Source: Lachnospiraceae bacterium (GTDB lineage: Bacteria > Bacillota > Clostridia > Lachnospirales > Lachnospiraceae). From it: DNA of 46,637 nt. The first letter of the stretch is position 1; every line of letters starts with the position of its first letter. Shown one piece after another: positions 38,705 to 46,637 of the stretch. A program made the position numbers and the translations under genes. The stretch lies in contig JAFYCS010000094.1 of NCBI GenBank assembly GCA_017539565.1, positions 1 through 46,637 of the forward strand, written 5' to 3'. Under the pieces are notes generated by a model, which ran no database searches, was not told the origin of the DNA, and saw only the letters and a program-made list of their open reading frames with translations.

Positions 38705-40066
38705 TTACGCCCTTATGTCATCCACATCCTTAAGTCCCAGCTCGGTAGTGACTATGATCACGTTGTCGCCGGGAAGTATCTCGTCTTTACCGCCGGGGGT
38801 AATTACCCTGCCTTTACGCAGTATGGCACATACCAGCAGGTTCTTTTTAAGCTTGAGCTCCATCAGGGGCTTGCCTGTTATCTTTGAATCTGCATGTACC
38901 TTGAACTCCAGTACCTCAACACGCTCATTCAGTATACGGTACAGGGTCTCTATATTGCTGCCGTGGGTATTCTCGAGAGCCCTTACATACTGAAGTATTA
39001 TCTTTGTGGTGATGGCCTTGGGGCTCACTACCACTCCTATGGGCAGATCCTTGAGCACCTCATCAAAAGAAATGGTGTTGAGCTTGGTTATGGTCTTTGT
39101 CTTGCCTTTGCTCACCTTATTACAGAACATCGAAAGAACAAGGTTTTCCTCATCCATATTGGTAAGGGCGACCATTGCATCTTTCTCCGTAACGCCTTCC
39201 TCCATGAGTATCTGCCTGTCGGCAGCATTGCCTTCGATGATCATGGCACTGGGCAGCATCTCCGATAAGTGCTCACAGCGTGCATGATCCTGCTCTATTA
39301 TCTTCACGTCTATCGGAAGGTTTGAAAGGTGTTTTGCCAGATAATAAGCCGTGGTACCGCCTCCGGCTATCAGCACGGAGCGGATGGCCTTTGTCTTGAT
39401 ACCGAGTTTCTGGCACAGCCCTACGATCTGTTTGGGCTGAAGTATTACATACATGTTATCCCCGGACAGAAGCTTGGTATGGCCGTTAGGGATTATGACC
39501 GCACCGTCACGCTCTATGGCTGTTACCAGGGTATCACTGCTTATCTTATTTGCAAAATCTATGATCGTCATGCCGTCCACAGGCGAATCCTTGGGAATGG
39601 GCAGACGGACCAGGTCGATACGTCCCCGGGCAAAGGTTGTGATATCCAGGGCACCGGGCACCTCTATGAGCTTGGCTATGCTCTTGGCACAATCAAGCTG
39701 CGGGTTAATGGTCATGGAAAGGCCCAGCTCATCCTGCAGATACTGGACTTCCTCATTGTATATGGGATTCTGTACACGGGCTATGGCATGCTTGATACCG
39801 CTGCGGCGTGCGATAAGACAGCACAGAAGATTAACTTCATCCTGTCCCGTTACCGCTATCATCATATCGCAGTTATGCACTCCTGCTTCCTGCTGTACCC
39901 TGAAGGATGTGGCATTCCCCTCAACAGCCTGTACATCCAGTACAGATACCATGCGTTCCAGCTTGTCTGCCTTGGTATCGATGACGGTTATATCATGTTT
40001 TTCCTCTGAAAGCTGCTGTGCCAGGGCATATCCCACACGGCCACAGCCTACGATGATTATTTTCAT
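38705..40066 (-). CDS. trkA: Trk potassium system NAD-binding regulatory subunit TrkA
   Basis: A 453-residue protein with two RCK repeats. Each has an N-terminal Rossmann fold (IIVGCGRVGYALAQQL at residue 3; VLIAGGGTTAYYLAKHL near 230) binding NAD or ATP, and a C-terminal RCK_C domain (PIPKDSPVDGMTI, DSKITGKPLMELKL). It gates TrkH from the cytoplasm. GGGAG lies 6 bases before the ATG. It is followed 37 bases later by trkH, one operon. Confidence 0.95.
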   Translation of the reverse strand: MKIIIVGCGRVGYALAQQLSEEKHDITVIDTKADKLERMVSVLDVQAVEGNATSFRVQQEAGVHNCDMMIAVTGQDEVNLLCCLIARRSGIKHAIARVQNPIYNEEVQYLQDELGLSMTINPQLDCAKSIAKLIEVPGALDITTFARGRIDLVRLPIPKDSPVDGMTIIDFANKISSDTLVTAIERDGAVIIPNGHTKLLSGDNMYVILQPKQIVGLCQKLGIKTKAIRSVLIAGGGTTAYYLAKHLSNLPIDVKIIEQDHARCEHLSEMLPSAMIIEGNAADRQILMEEGVTEKDAMVALTNMDEENLVLSMFCNKVSKGKTKTITKLNTISFDEVLKDLPIGVVVSPKAITTKIILQYVRALENTHGSNIETLYRILNERVEVLEFKVHADSKITGKPLMELKLKKNLLVCAILRKGRVITPGGKDEILPGDNVIIVTTELGLKDVDDIRA

Positions 40067-40079
40067 TATATTCTCCCAA

Positions 40080-40107
40080 AAGATCCTTCGCTTCGCTCAG
40101 GATGACA
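40080..40107. repeat. Dispersed hairpin repeat upstream of trkA
   Basis: AGATCCTTCGCTTCGCTCAG then GATGACAGG; ATCCT pairs with AGGAT. Confidence 0.85.
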
Positions 40108-40115
40108 GGCAGCTT

Positions 40116-40406
40116 CTACATTATCACGAACTTCCCCGATCCTATCATATAAGCTGCCAGGACCAGGTGAATGCCAAGTATCAGCGGAAATCCCCAGCGG
40201 AAATACCACTTTTTTGTCTTATGCCTGAAAACATACATTCCCAGAAATGTCCCCAGGCTGCCGCCGATAATGCTAAATATGAACAGGTAGGATTCCGGTA
40301 TGCGCCAGCGGCGGTTAACCGCTTTCCATTTATCCAGTCCCATAAGTAAGAATCCCAGCAGATTAACTGCCAGAAGATATATTACAATGATCTTTATAAC
40401 ATCCAT
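40116..40406 (-). CDS. DUF1294 membrane protein
   Basis: A 96-residue protein with an N-terminal helix (4-22), the DUF1294 signature GLDKWKAVNRRWRIPE, a GGSLGTFLGMYVFRHKTKKW loop and a last helix. The ribosome binding site is poor (AGGA directly at the ATG; an in-frame TTG lies at 40415). It lies between the argG terminator and trkA. The function of the family is not established. Confidence 0.82.
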   Translation of the reverse strand: MDVIKIIVIYLLAVNLLGFLLMGLDKWKAVNRRWRIPESYLFIFSIIGGSLGTFLGMYVFRHKTKKWYFRWGFPLILGIHLVLAAYMIGSGKFVIM

Positions 40407-40420
40407 ATCCTGCAATAAAC

Positions 40421-40453
40421 AAAAAGAAAGGGGCAGGGTATCCCCCGCCCCTT
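40421..40453 (-). terminator. Intrinsic terminator after argG
   Basis: AAGGGGC pairs with GCCCCTT around GGGGGATACCCT, followed by TCTTTTT on the minus strand. Confidence 0.88.
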
Positions 40454-40463
40454 ATGTGTCTTA

Positions 40464-41678
40464 TCAATCCTTGTTCAGGTGTTTCATGCCGCGGACCTTG
40501 CTTGCCAGACCAAAGAGGTTGATGAAGCCCTCTGCGTCATGATGGTTGTAAAGGTCACCGGTAGTGAAGGAAGCGATGCTCTCATTGTAAAGTGAATAAG
40601 GAGAGGTCTCGCCTGCCTTGATGATATTGCCCTTGTAAAGCTTGAACTTAACCTCACCGGTAACATACTGCTGGGTGCTCTCGATGAAAGCCTGTACAGC
40701 CTCACGAAGAGGTGTGAACCACTTTCCTTCGTATACTATCTGTGCGAAGAGATTGCCCATATCCAGCTTGGTCTTGGTGGTCTCACGGTCAAGGATCAGC
40801 TCCTCCAGCTGCTGATGTGCCTCGTAAAGGATGGTTCCGCCGGGTGTCTCGTATACGCCGCGGCTCTTCATACCTACGACACGGTTCTCAACTATATCAA
40901 CGATACCGATACCGTGCTTTCCGCCAAGCTCGTTAAGCTTACGGATAACATCGGATACCTTCATCTTCTCGCCGTTAACTGCGGTGGGAACACCCTTCTC
41001 AAAGCTGATGGTAACGTACTCGCCCTCATCGGGTGCCTTCTCGGGTGTAACACCCAGAACCAGCAGATGGTCGAAGTTAGGCTCGTTTGCGGGATCTTCC
41101 AGCTCAAGGCCCTCATGGCTGATGTGCCATAAGTTACGGTCACGGCTGTAGCTTGAATCTGCAGAGAAAGGCAGGTTAATGCCGTGCTTCTTGCAGTATT
41201 CTATCTCGGACTCACGGGAATCCATGGTCCACTTATCATTACGCCATGCAGCGATTATCTTAAGGTCGGGAGCCAGAGCCTTGATGCCCAGCTCGAAACG
41301 GATCTGGTCGTTACCCTTTCCTGTAGCGCCGTGGCAGATAGCTGCTGCACCTTCCTTGCGTGCTATCTCAACCAGCTTCTTAGCGATAAGGGGACGTGCC
41401 ATTGAAGTACCCAGCAGGTACTTGTTCTCGTATACTGCGTGTGCCTGTACGCAGGGTACGATATATTTATCAGCGAACTCATCGGTCACATCAAGTATGT
41501 AGAGCTTCTCTGCGCCGCAGAACTTAGCTCTCTCCTCAAGGCCGTCAAGCTCCTCTGCCTGTCCACAGTCGATGCAGACGCAGATAACTTCGTAATCAAA
41601 ATTCTCCTTAAGCCAGGGTATGATGGCTGTGGTATCCAGCCCGCCCGAATAAGCAAGTATAACTTTTTCCTTTGCCAT
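40464..41678 (-). CDS. argG: Argininosuccinate synthase
   Basis: A 404-residue enzyme that joins citrulline and aspartate with ATP to give argininosuccinate in arginine synthesis. The N-terminal PP-loop VILAYSGGLDTTAIIPWL binds ATP; ICHGATGKGNDQIRFE and SADSSYSRDRNLWHIS are conserved ArgG motifs. ATG 41678 is preceded by GGAGG; the longer open frame starts in the leader. No argH lies next to it in the window. Confidence 0.97.
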   Translation of the reverse strand: MAKEKVILAYSGGLDTTAIIPWLKENFDYEVICVCIDCGQAEELDGLEERAKFCGAEKLYILDVTDEFADKYIVPCVQAHAVYENKYLLGTSMARPLIAKKLVEIARKEGAAAICHGATGKGNDQIRFELGIKALAPDLKIIAAWRNDKWTMDSRESEIEYCKKHGINLPFSADSSYSRDRNLWHISHEGLELEDPANEPNFDHLLVLGVTPEKAPDEGEYVTISFEKGVPTAVNGEKMKVSDVIRKLNELGGKHGIGIVDIVENRVVGMKSRGVYETPGGTILYEAHQQLEELILDRETTKTKLDMGNLFAQIVYEGKWFTPLREAVQAFIESTQQYVTGEVKFKLYKGNIIKAGETSPYSLYNESIASFTTGDLYNHHDAEGFINLFGLASKVRGMKHLNKD

Positions 41679-41708
41679 TTCCTTATCCTCCGGTTTGTAT
41701 ACTTTACA

Positions 41709-41765
41709 GCGGGGACCTCCCCGCAAATTTCGCCCTAGTATAACTCAAAGCGATATTTTTTGCAA
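41709..41765 (-). promoter_or_regulatory. argG promoter and leader dyad
   Basis: TTGCAA (41765-41760) and TATACT (41742-41737) are 17 bases apart. GCGGGG/CCCCGC (41709-41724) forms a dyad in the 5' UTR that could be an operator or hairpin. Confidence 0.7.
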
Positions 41766-41769
41766 GTTC

Positions 41770-42150
41770 TCAGTCTTTCCCAAGATATGCGGTAACTTCC
41801 ACTTCGCACAGAACATTCTTGGGAAGGGTCTTTACTGCCACGCAGCTGCGTGCGGGCTTCTCGGTGAAGTACTTCTCATATACTGCATTGAATGCGGCAA
41901 AATCAGCCATATCAGCCAGGAAGCAGGTGGTCTTTACTACGTGTGCAAAGTCGGTACCGGCTGCCTTGAGTATCTCTCCGGCGTTCTTTATCGCCTGCTC
42001 AGCCTGAGCTTCTATCCCCTCAGCCTCGATATTGCCCGTAGCAGGGTTGATGGGGATCTGTCCCGATGCGTAGAGCATATCTCCCGCTACTATTGCCTGT
42101 GAATAAGGGCCGATGGCCGCAGGTGCGTTGGGTGTGCTGATTTTTTTCAT
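41770..42150 (-). CDS. RidA-family enamine/imine deaminase
   Basis: A 126-residue protein of the RidA (YjgF/YER057c/UK114) family. IGPYSQAIVAGDMLYASGQIP at the start, CFLADMADFAAFNAVYEKYF in the middle and RSCVAVKTLPKNVLCEVEVTA with the conserved Arg and Glu at the end mark the active site. It hydrolyses reactive enamines formed by PLP enzymes. GGAGG lies 9 bases before the ATG. Confidence 0.94.
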   Translation of the reverse strand: MKKISTPNAPAAIGPYSQAIVAGDMLYASGQIPINPATGNIEAEGIEAQAEQAIKNAGEILKAAGTDFAHVVKTTCFLADMADFAAFNAVYEKYFTEKPARSCVAVKTLPKNVLCEVEVTAYLGKD

Positions 42151-42179
42151 TTTAGTTTACCTCCTGATAATATTCATAA

Positions 42180-42219
42180 AAGATCCTTCTTGTGACCCTC
42201 TTGGGCCCGAAGAATCTTA
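42180..42219 (-). terminator. Terminator with repeat-like arms
   Basis: On the minus strand AAGATTCTTC pairs with GAAGGATCTT (two G-U/A-C irregularities), followed by TT. It resembles a diverged dispersed repeat and follows the 76-residue gene. Confidence 0.65.
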
Positions 42220-42447
42220 ATCTTCAAACTGTACCGTAACGTAGAACCCTCTCGGGGTTTCCTGTACTTTAGTTACCACCCCTTTGTTCACATACAGCCT
42301 GTCCCTTAATTTGTAATTGGCGGACATGGCCAGTGAAGGGTCTATAGTATAGTAATAACTGCTGGGCAGAAAACCTTCCGTCACCGTAACTTCCTGACCT
42401 TCCTCAAGGAGTCCAGGCCTTTCCATCTTAAAATCCATCTCACGCAT
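42217..42447 (-). CDS. Small conserved-looking protein of unknown function
   Basis: A 76-residue soluble protein (GQEVTVTEGFLPSSYYY, then YKLRDRLYVNKGVVTKVQ) that looks like a small all-beta fold. GGGAGG lies 8 bases before the ATG. It is in the same direction as the PfkB kinase upstream (33 bases away) and likely co-transcribed. The family was not recognised. Confidence 0.75.
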   Translation of the reverse strand: MREMDFKMERPGLLEEGQEVTVTEGFLPSSYYYTIDPSLAMSANYKLRDRLYVNKGVVTKVQETPRGFYVTVQFED

Positions 42448-42480
42448 ATCACTGCCCTCCCGATACTACAAAGCTGTATT

Positions 42481-43437
42481 TTACCCGAGAGCGAAGGATT
42501 TGGCAAGTGCAATTACCTGCTCACGGTTTTTCAATGCGGCTGTAGCGCCGACAGCTGTGGTAGTGATACCTCCGCAGGCATTTCCGAAGCTCAGTGCTTC
42601 CCTGTCCGATGCTCCCCTAAGCTTTTCGCAGGCAAAGCCGGCCACAAAGCTGTCTCCTGCACCCGTCGCATCAACAGCTTCGATAGGGCATGCCGGGAAC
42701 TGCAGACTCTGCTCCCCGTTCTGAAAATAGCAGCCCCTGCTTCCCAGTTTTATGATCACATTCTTGATCCCATATCCCAGAAAGACTTCTGCCATCTCCT
42801 GCGGATCATCTTTTCCGGTATAATAACGGGCCTCATCTTCATTCGGCGTTATGTAATCGACTAAGGGCAGGCAGTCCCTTAAATCTTCCAGTGAAAGCGT
42901 TCTGAAATTCGGAAGCTTTGTATCGGCAAAGACGATGACTCCTTCTTCTTTAGCCTTTCTTAAGACAGATAAAATGATATCCGGATCATCAAAGGGCGCC
43001 CGGAAGAGTGAGCCAAGTATGATGGCATCAACGTCACTGAATATGTCCGTATACCGTTCGGGATGGAAATTGTAACGGTGGGCCTGATTGGTTATGGACT
43101 TGCGGGTTCCGTCATCATTAACGAACATGGTGGTAACCGGAGTAGGATGTTCGCTTTCCCGGATCACATGCGATACATCAACGCCATAGCTTTTAAGACT
43201 GTTCTGTATCATGTCACCGGCGGTATCTTTCCCAAGGAAGCACAGTATCCCTGTATTCATGCCGAGCTTCGCAGCTGTGACAGCCTCGTTGACCGCTTCA
43301 CCCCCCACGTTCAGGGATGAAGACTCTGCCCGGAAGCCGGACGCAGATACCGGCTCCTTATCAAAGCCTTTTATGATCGAATCCACCAGCGCCGTACCTA
43401 TACATAGAAGTTTTTTTTGTTCAGTCATATCCGTCAT
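42481..43437 (-). CDS. PfkB-family carbohydrate or nucleoside kinase
   Basis: A 318-residue kinase with the two PfkB signatures: LNVGGEAVNEAVTAAKLG near residue 43 and VDATGAGDSFVAGFACEKL near 257, which holds the anion hole and catalytic Asp. It phosphorylates a sugar or related alcohol with ATP; the substrate is unclear. The start could be either of two ATGs three codons apart; AAAGG is very close to the first. Confidence 0.9.
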   Translation of the reverse strand: MTDMTEQKKLLCIGTALVDSIIKGFDKEPVSASGFRAESSSLNVGGEAVNEAVTAAKLGMNTGILCFLGKDTAGDMIQNSLKSYGVDVSHVIRESEHPTPVTTMFVNDDGTRKSITNQAHRYNFHPERYTDIFSDVDAIILGSLFRAPFDDPDIILSVLRKAKEEGVIVFADTKLPNFRTLSLEDLRDCLPLVDYITPNEDEARYYTGKDDPQEMAEVFLGYGIKNVIIKLGSRGCYFQNGEQSLQFPACPIEAVDATGAGDSFVAGFACEKLRGASDREALSFGNACGGITTTAVGATAALKNREQVIALAKSFALG

Positions 43438-43524
43438 ATCCTTTATTCTCTATTGCCGTATTTTTACATCATCAATGTACATTATCTTATCACATCTGAT
43501 GCCGGTCAACAAACAGTCATGTCA

Positions 43525-43554
43525 TAAAAAAACAGGGGGAAATAATCCCCCTGT
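43525..43554 (-). terminator. Intrinsic terminator after the DUF4179 gene
   Basis: ACAGGGGG pairs with CCCCCTGT around ATTATTT, followed by seven T on the minus strand. Confidence 0.92.
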
Positions 43555-43566
43555 CTTACCGCCATA

Positions 43567-45093
43567 TCACTGCAGTGTCACAGTGACCGGATCCGATACC
43601 AGTTCCACCGCAGTCCTGTTTCTTCTGTCGGCATCCTGTACCGACACTTCCTTTTCTATGGCAAAGGTGATCTGTGAGATACCGTCAGCCCATTCGCTGC
43701 TGTAGTTTATGCCGGCTTCTTCGCCAAACTGCTTAAGACCGAATGCATTATCATATATCTCTGCCACAAAACCGTCTACATCGGTTTCACCATACGGCGT
43801 GGTCTTTTTGCTCCCGTCACCGGGTACATTGTACCAGAGCATCAGGTAGGTATTGCCCAGATCATCCCAGGCTCTTATCCTTAAGCATGCACTGAACTCG
43901 ATGTTCTTTTCATCACAGGCTCCGGTATAAACATTCCAGTCCGTCCCATTGCAGACGTCACCGTAAAGTTTAAGTCCGGTACCTCCGATGGAGTATGCCT
44001 TGATATCAAGCGTCTCGTATATGCCATCCAGATCCAGCTCTGCACTGCCGCCGTTTATCGCGATCCTCTCATGACTGCCTTCTCCGAATTCACCCTCAAG
44101 CCTTGTGGTAAATGTATATGTACCCCCATAATCTTCTCCCAGATCGATGATCACCTTTATGGTGCTCTTAAGAGGATCGGGCAGATCTTTTTTATATCCG
44201 TCAAGTTCCTTAAGCCTTCCTGCTATTATCTCTTCGCGGGAGGGTTCTTCTGCCACTTCGGAAAACGAATATTCCTCGGCTGCTATGTCATCCTCCGTGA
44301 CAGCTCCGGCCCACTGCCCTGCCTCTGCTTCTTCGGGATGCTCTCTTAAATATGCAGCCCTCTCTTCATATCTTCTGTCGATCTCATCCATATATTCCAT
44401 CGTCATCGTAGTATCCATAAAGAGGTCAAGATAGAGGGAATTGCCTTCAACGCTGTATCTGTTTCCCCAGTTAAAGAATGCGATATCATCCAGCATCGTT
44501 TCAAGTGAGATACCCGTAACCTCCGTGCAGTTCCAGCATGCACCTTCCGCAGAAGTCGTATCCAGGATATGCTTAAGCCTGCTCAGATCCTTTTCATCAT
44601 CAAAGGTGAACCTGACGCCTACCTTCATATTCGAATAGTCCATACTGATCCCTGTTATCTCCGCATTAGCGATACCATCTTTGACTATTCTTTCAACAAG
44701 CGGCTCTTCGGTGTTTCCTGCCCCGGTATCATATGCCACTTCATAGGTTGCCACCGCACCGGTGACATCATCATACATTTCCTTTGTCACGGTATTTCCG
44801 TTTTCTTCTACCACTCTGGTCTCGGTTGCCCTGACTCTCAGATCGTCTTTCAGATTCTTTCTGTACTGTGATGCAGCATATACTCCACCGCCTACAGCAA
44901 GGAAGCCGATGACTATGATGGCTGCCTTTCCAAGGTTTCCTATCACTCTTGAAGAGTTCGTTCCGCTCTTCCTGTCTATCCTGCTCTTAAGGCGTTTGTT
45001 TATCTGTCTGATCTCGGTTTCCGAAAGTACCTCCTCGTCAAACTCACTGAGATCTGTTTCTATATCATTTAAAATACTGTATGCGTTATTCAT
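43567..45093 (-). CDS. DUF4179 membrane protein, probable anti-sigma factor
   Basis: A 508-residue protein: about 50 cytoplasmic residues rich in acidic and basic helices, one membrane helix (about 55-75, AAIIVIGFLAVGGGVYAAS), then a large extracellular beta-rich region. This matches DUF4179 proteins, which are encoded next to ECF sigma factors and are thought to hold them at the membrane. AAGGAG precedes the ATG by 8 bases, 22 bases after the sigma gene. Confidence 0.88.
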   Translation of the reverse strand: MNNAYSILNDIETDLSEFDEEVLSETEIRQINKRLKSRIDRKSGTNSSRVIGNLGKAAIIVIGFLAVGGGVYAASQYRKNLKDDLRVRATETRVVEENGNTVTKEMYDDVTGAVATYEVAYDTGAGNTEEPLVERIVKDGIANAEITGISMDYSNMKVGVRFTFDDEKDLSRLKHILDTTSAEGACWNCTEVTGISLETMLDDIAFFNWGNRYSVEGNSLYLDLFMDTTMTMEYMDEIDRRYEERAAYLREHPEEAEAGQWAGAVTEDDIAAEEYSFSEVAEEPSREEIIAGRLKELDGYKKDLPDPLKSTIKVIIDLGEDYGGTYTFTTRLEGEFGEGSHERIAINGGSAELDLDGIYETLDIKAYSIGGTGLKLYGDVCNGTDWNVYTGACDEKNIEFSACLRIRAWDDLGNTYLMLWYNVPGDGSKKTTPYGETDVDGFVAEIYDNAFGLKQFGEEAGINYSSEWADGISQITFAIEKEVSVQDADRRNRTAVELVSDPVTVTLQ

Positions 45094-45115
45094 AACATCT
45101 CTCCTTATCTTATTC

Positions 45116-45691
45116 TCACTGCATCACCCTGCTTGGTGTATATATCTTTCTGAGCCGTTTCTTACTTCTCGATGTATGGTTATATACCTGCTCCTTCGGC
45201 ATATCCATGTCCCTGCTGACTTCCTCTATACTGTCACCGTCTATGTATATGCGCTTAAAGATCTCACGGTCTTTGGGTGACAGGCAGGAAAGCATCTGTT
45301 CCGCTTCGCTCTCGATTGCATCTTCGATCTGTGCTATTCTCGGATCTGCCGCCCCGGGTTCCGTCACCATATCATCGATGGACTCTCCCGCCATCATCTC
45401 TTCTTCACGTCTGGCTTTTCTCAGATAGTCGATGGCTCTGTACCTTGCGATGGCCGCCAGCCATGACTTAAATTCGCAGCGCGTTTCATCATAATCATCC
45501 GCATGCTCCCAGACCTTCATCAGCACATCATCGAAGCATTCATCAAGCATATCGGGAATAAGGGAAAGCCTGTTTCTAAGGATCGAACGTAACAGTCCTC
45601 CGTACTTAACCACAACATACTCAAGCGCCCTTTCATCCTTACGGCGCAGGAGTTCTATATAATTGTCATCTGTTATCCTTTTCTTAAACAC
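45116..45691 (-). CDS. ECF-type sigma factor (sigma-70 family)
   Basis: A 191-residue sigma factor with region 2 (YVVVKYGGLLRSILRNRL to SWLAAIARYRAIDYLRKARR) and region 4 (LSPKDREIFKRIYIDGDSIEEVSRDMDMPKEQVYNHTSRSKKRL). The likely start is GTG 45691 with AGGAG 7 bases upstream. The partner DUF4179 gene follows. Direct repeats TTTGAGATGTTCGGT and TTTGAGGTGTTCCGT upstream (45740-45785) may be its own promoter elements. Confidence 0.92.
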   Translation of the reverse strand: MFKKRITDDNYIELLRRKDERALEYVVVKYGGLLRSILRNRLSLIPDMLDECFDDVLMKVWEHADDYDETRCEFKSWLAAIARYRAIDYLRKARREEEMMAGESIDDMVTEPGAADPRIAQIEDAIESEAEQMLSCLSPKDREIFKRIYIDGDSIEEVSRDMDMPKEQVYNHTSRSKKRLRKIYTPSRVMQ

Positions 45692-45794
45692 ATCCCTGCT
45701 CCTTTTTCATATTATTTACCGTCATAACGGAACACCTCAAATGAATTCATCTGTTATTATATACGCACCGAACATCTCAAATCTATCAACATAA

Positions 45795-45828
45795 TAAAAA
45801 AGGCAGAGTTTTTTCTCTGTCTTTTTTG
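45795..45828. terminator. Bidirectional terminator
   Basis: GCAGAG pairs with CTCTGT around a T-rich loop, with A- and T-tracts on both sides. It lies after the ABC exporter gene. Confidence 0.75.
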
Positions 45829-45854
45829 AGGGCAGAAGGAACGTCCCCTTATCA

Positions 45855-46637
45855 TCATTTCAGGTCCTGCATCTGTGCAGTATATAACTTGTAATAAGCT
45901 CCTTTCTTAGCAATGAGTTCCTTGTGGCTGCCGGCTTCCACAATGCCGCCGTCATCGATGTACATGATCTTATCGCAGCCGATTATGGTTGAAAGCCTGT
46001 GGGCTATAATGAAGCTGGTACGGCCCTTCAGCATCGCGTTAAGGCCGGTCTGCAATGCTTTCTCCGTCTGCACGTCTATACTGGAGGTAGCTTCGTCAAG
46101 GACCAGTATGGCAGGATCCGAAAGCAGGGTTCTCGCAAAGGATATCAGCTGCTTCTGCCCCTGTGAAAGAAGCGATCCGCGCTCCTTAACCTCAGTATCG
46201 TATCCGTCCTTCATGTTCCTGATAAATTCGGAAGCGCATACGGTGTTTGCTGCCTGCCTTATCTCTTCATCAGAAGCATCCAGGCGGCCGTAACGGATAT
46301 TATCGGCTATGGTTCCGGAGAAGATAAAGGAATCCTGCAGCATTATGCCCATCTGGGATCTCAGGGATTTTAATGTCACCTTCGAAATATCCTGCCCGTC
46401 GATCAGTATCTGCCCCTTATCCAGATTATAGAACCTTGAGATAAGGCTCACGATGGTGCTCTTTCCCGCACCGGTAGGGCCTACCAGAGCCACGCTCTCT
46501 CCGGGATTTACGCTAAAGGATACGTTATGCAGCACTTCCTTGCCCTTTTCATAGGAGAAGGATACGTTCTTAAATTCCACCTTACCGCTGTTCTTATCTA
46601 CGCGCATATCCTTCATCTCTATGGCGTCCGGAGCATC
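45855..46637 (-). CDS. C-terminal part of an ABC exporter (permease-ATPase), cut by the window edge
   Basis: The open frame continues to the last base of the window (DAPDAIEMKDM at the edge), so the membrane domain lies outside. The visible 260 residues are the ATPase: Walker A LVGPTGAGKSTIVSL, signature LSQGQKQLISFARTL (Q for the usual second G), Walker B ILVLDEATSSID and H-loop IIAHRLST. It belongs to the MsbA/LmrA-like exporters, often encoded as a heterodimer with a neighbour not seen here. Confidence 0.93.
   Translation of the reverse strand, partial: DAPDAIEMKDMRVDKNSGKVEFKNVSFSYEKGKEVLHNVSFSVNPGESVALVGPTGAGKSTIVSLISRFYNLDKGQILIDGQDISKVTLKSLRSQMGIMLQDSFIFSGTIADNIRYGRLDASDEEIRQAANTVCASEFIRNMKDGYDTEVKERGSLLSQGQKQLISFARTLLSDPAILVLDEATSSIDVQTEKALQTGLNAMLKGRTSFIIAHRLSTIIGCDKIMYIDDGGIVEAGSHKELIAKKGAYYKLYTAQMQDLK

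Overview
The window looks like chromosomal DNA of a low-to-moderate-GC clostridial Firmicute, probably a Lachnospiraceae relative. The signs are AAAGGAGG-type ribosome binding sites, TTGACA/TATAAT promoters, a cyclic-di-GMP-I riboswitch, PadR/DUF2812 and ECF sigma/DUF4179 gene pairs, MerR and AraC regulators, many lipoproteins and a TrkA/TrkH potassium system. No phage structural genes, transposase, rRNA or CRISPR array is visible. Most genes lie on the minus strand.

Left part (1-19.5 kb): the start of a probable GH31 glycosidase diverges from an AraC regulator. Next is a minus-strand unit of two half ABC exporters, a MerR regulator fused to a methyltransferase, and a repeat-built protein. 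It is driven by a MerR-type promoter with a 19-bp spacer. A near-identical promoter drives a phosphodiesterase-like gene on the other strand. Then come Nudix, transglutaminase-GNAT and zinc-ribbon genes, four lipoproteins, a DUF5131 protein and a PIN-like protein.

Centre (19.6-24.5 kb): a minus-strand array of 26 tRNA genes with readable anticodons plus one tRNA body without an anticodon arm. Every amino acid except alanine is represented, the valine assignment being tentative. Four tRNA genes or groups are preceded by a short ORF rich in codons for their own amino acid: Leu, Trp, Tyr and Lys. The Leu and Trp leaders are each followed by an intrinsic terminator and a competing 11-bp pairing, the layout of classical ribosome-mediated attenuators, but the genes behind them are tRNAs rather than biosynthetic enzymes. 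In the Tyr and Lys cases the leader stop codon touches the tRNA 5' end. Several tRNA genes carry small structured insertions, and six have C instead of U at position 33. I infer a self-sensing auxiliary tRNA set in which a shortage of a charged tRNA stalls a ribosome on the leader and raises expression of that tRNA. A YkuK-family gene, an XRE regulator and a 57-residue ORF belong to the same region.

Right part (24.7-46.6 kb): a 1463-residue secreted Ig-like protein; a c-di-GMP riboswitch with terminator in front of a small HTH gene; an SGNH-like protein and a flavodoxin-fold reductase; a NatA/NatB-like ABC exporter with a GNAT gene; a PadR operon with three operator-like boxes; trkA-trkH; argG; a RidA gene; a PfkB kinase; an ECF sigma factor with its DUF4179 partner; and the end of an ABC exporter cut by the window edge. 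A short hairpin repeat related to GATCCTTCGCTTCGCTCAGG recurs between genes throughout.
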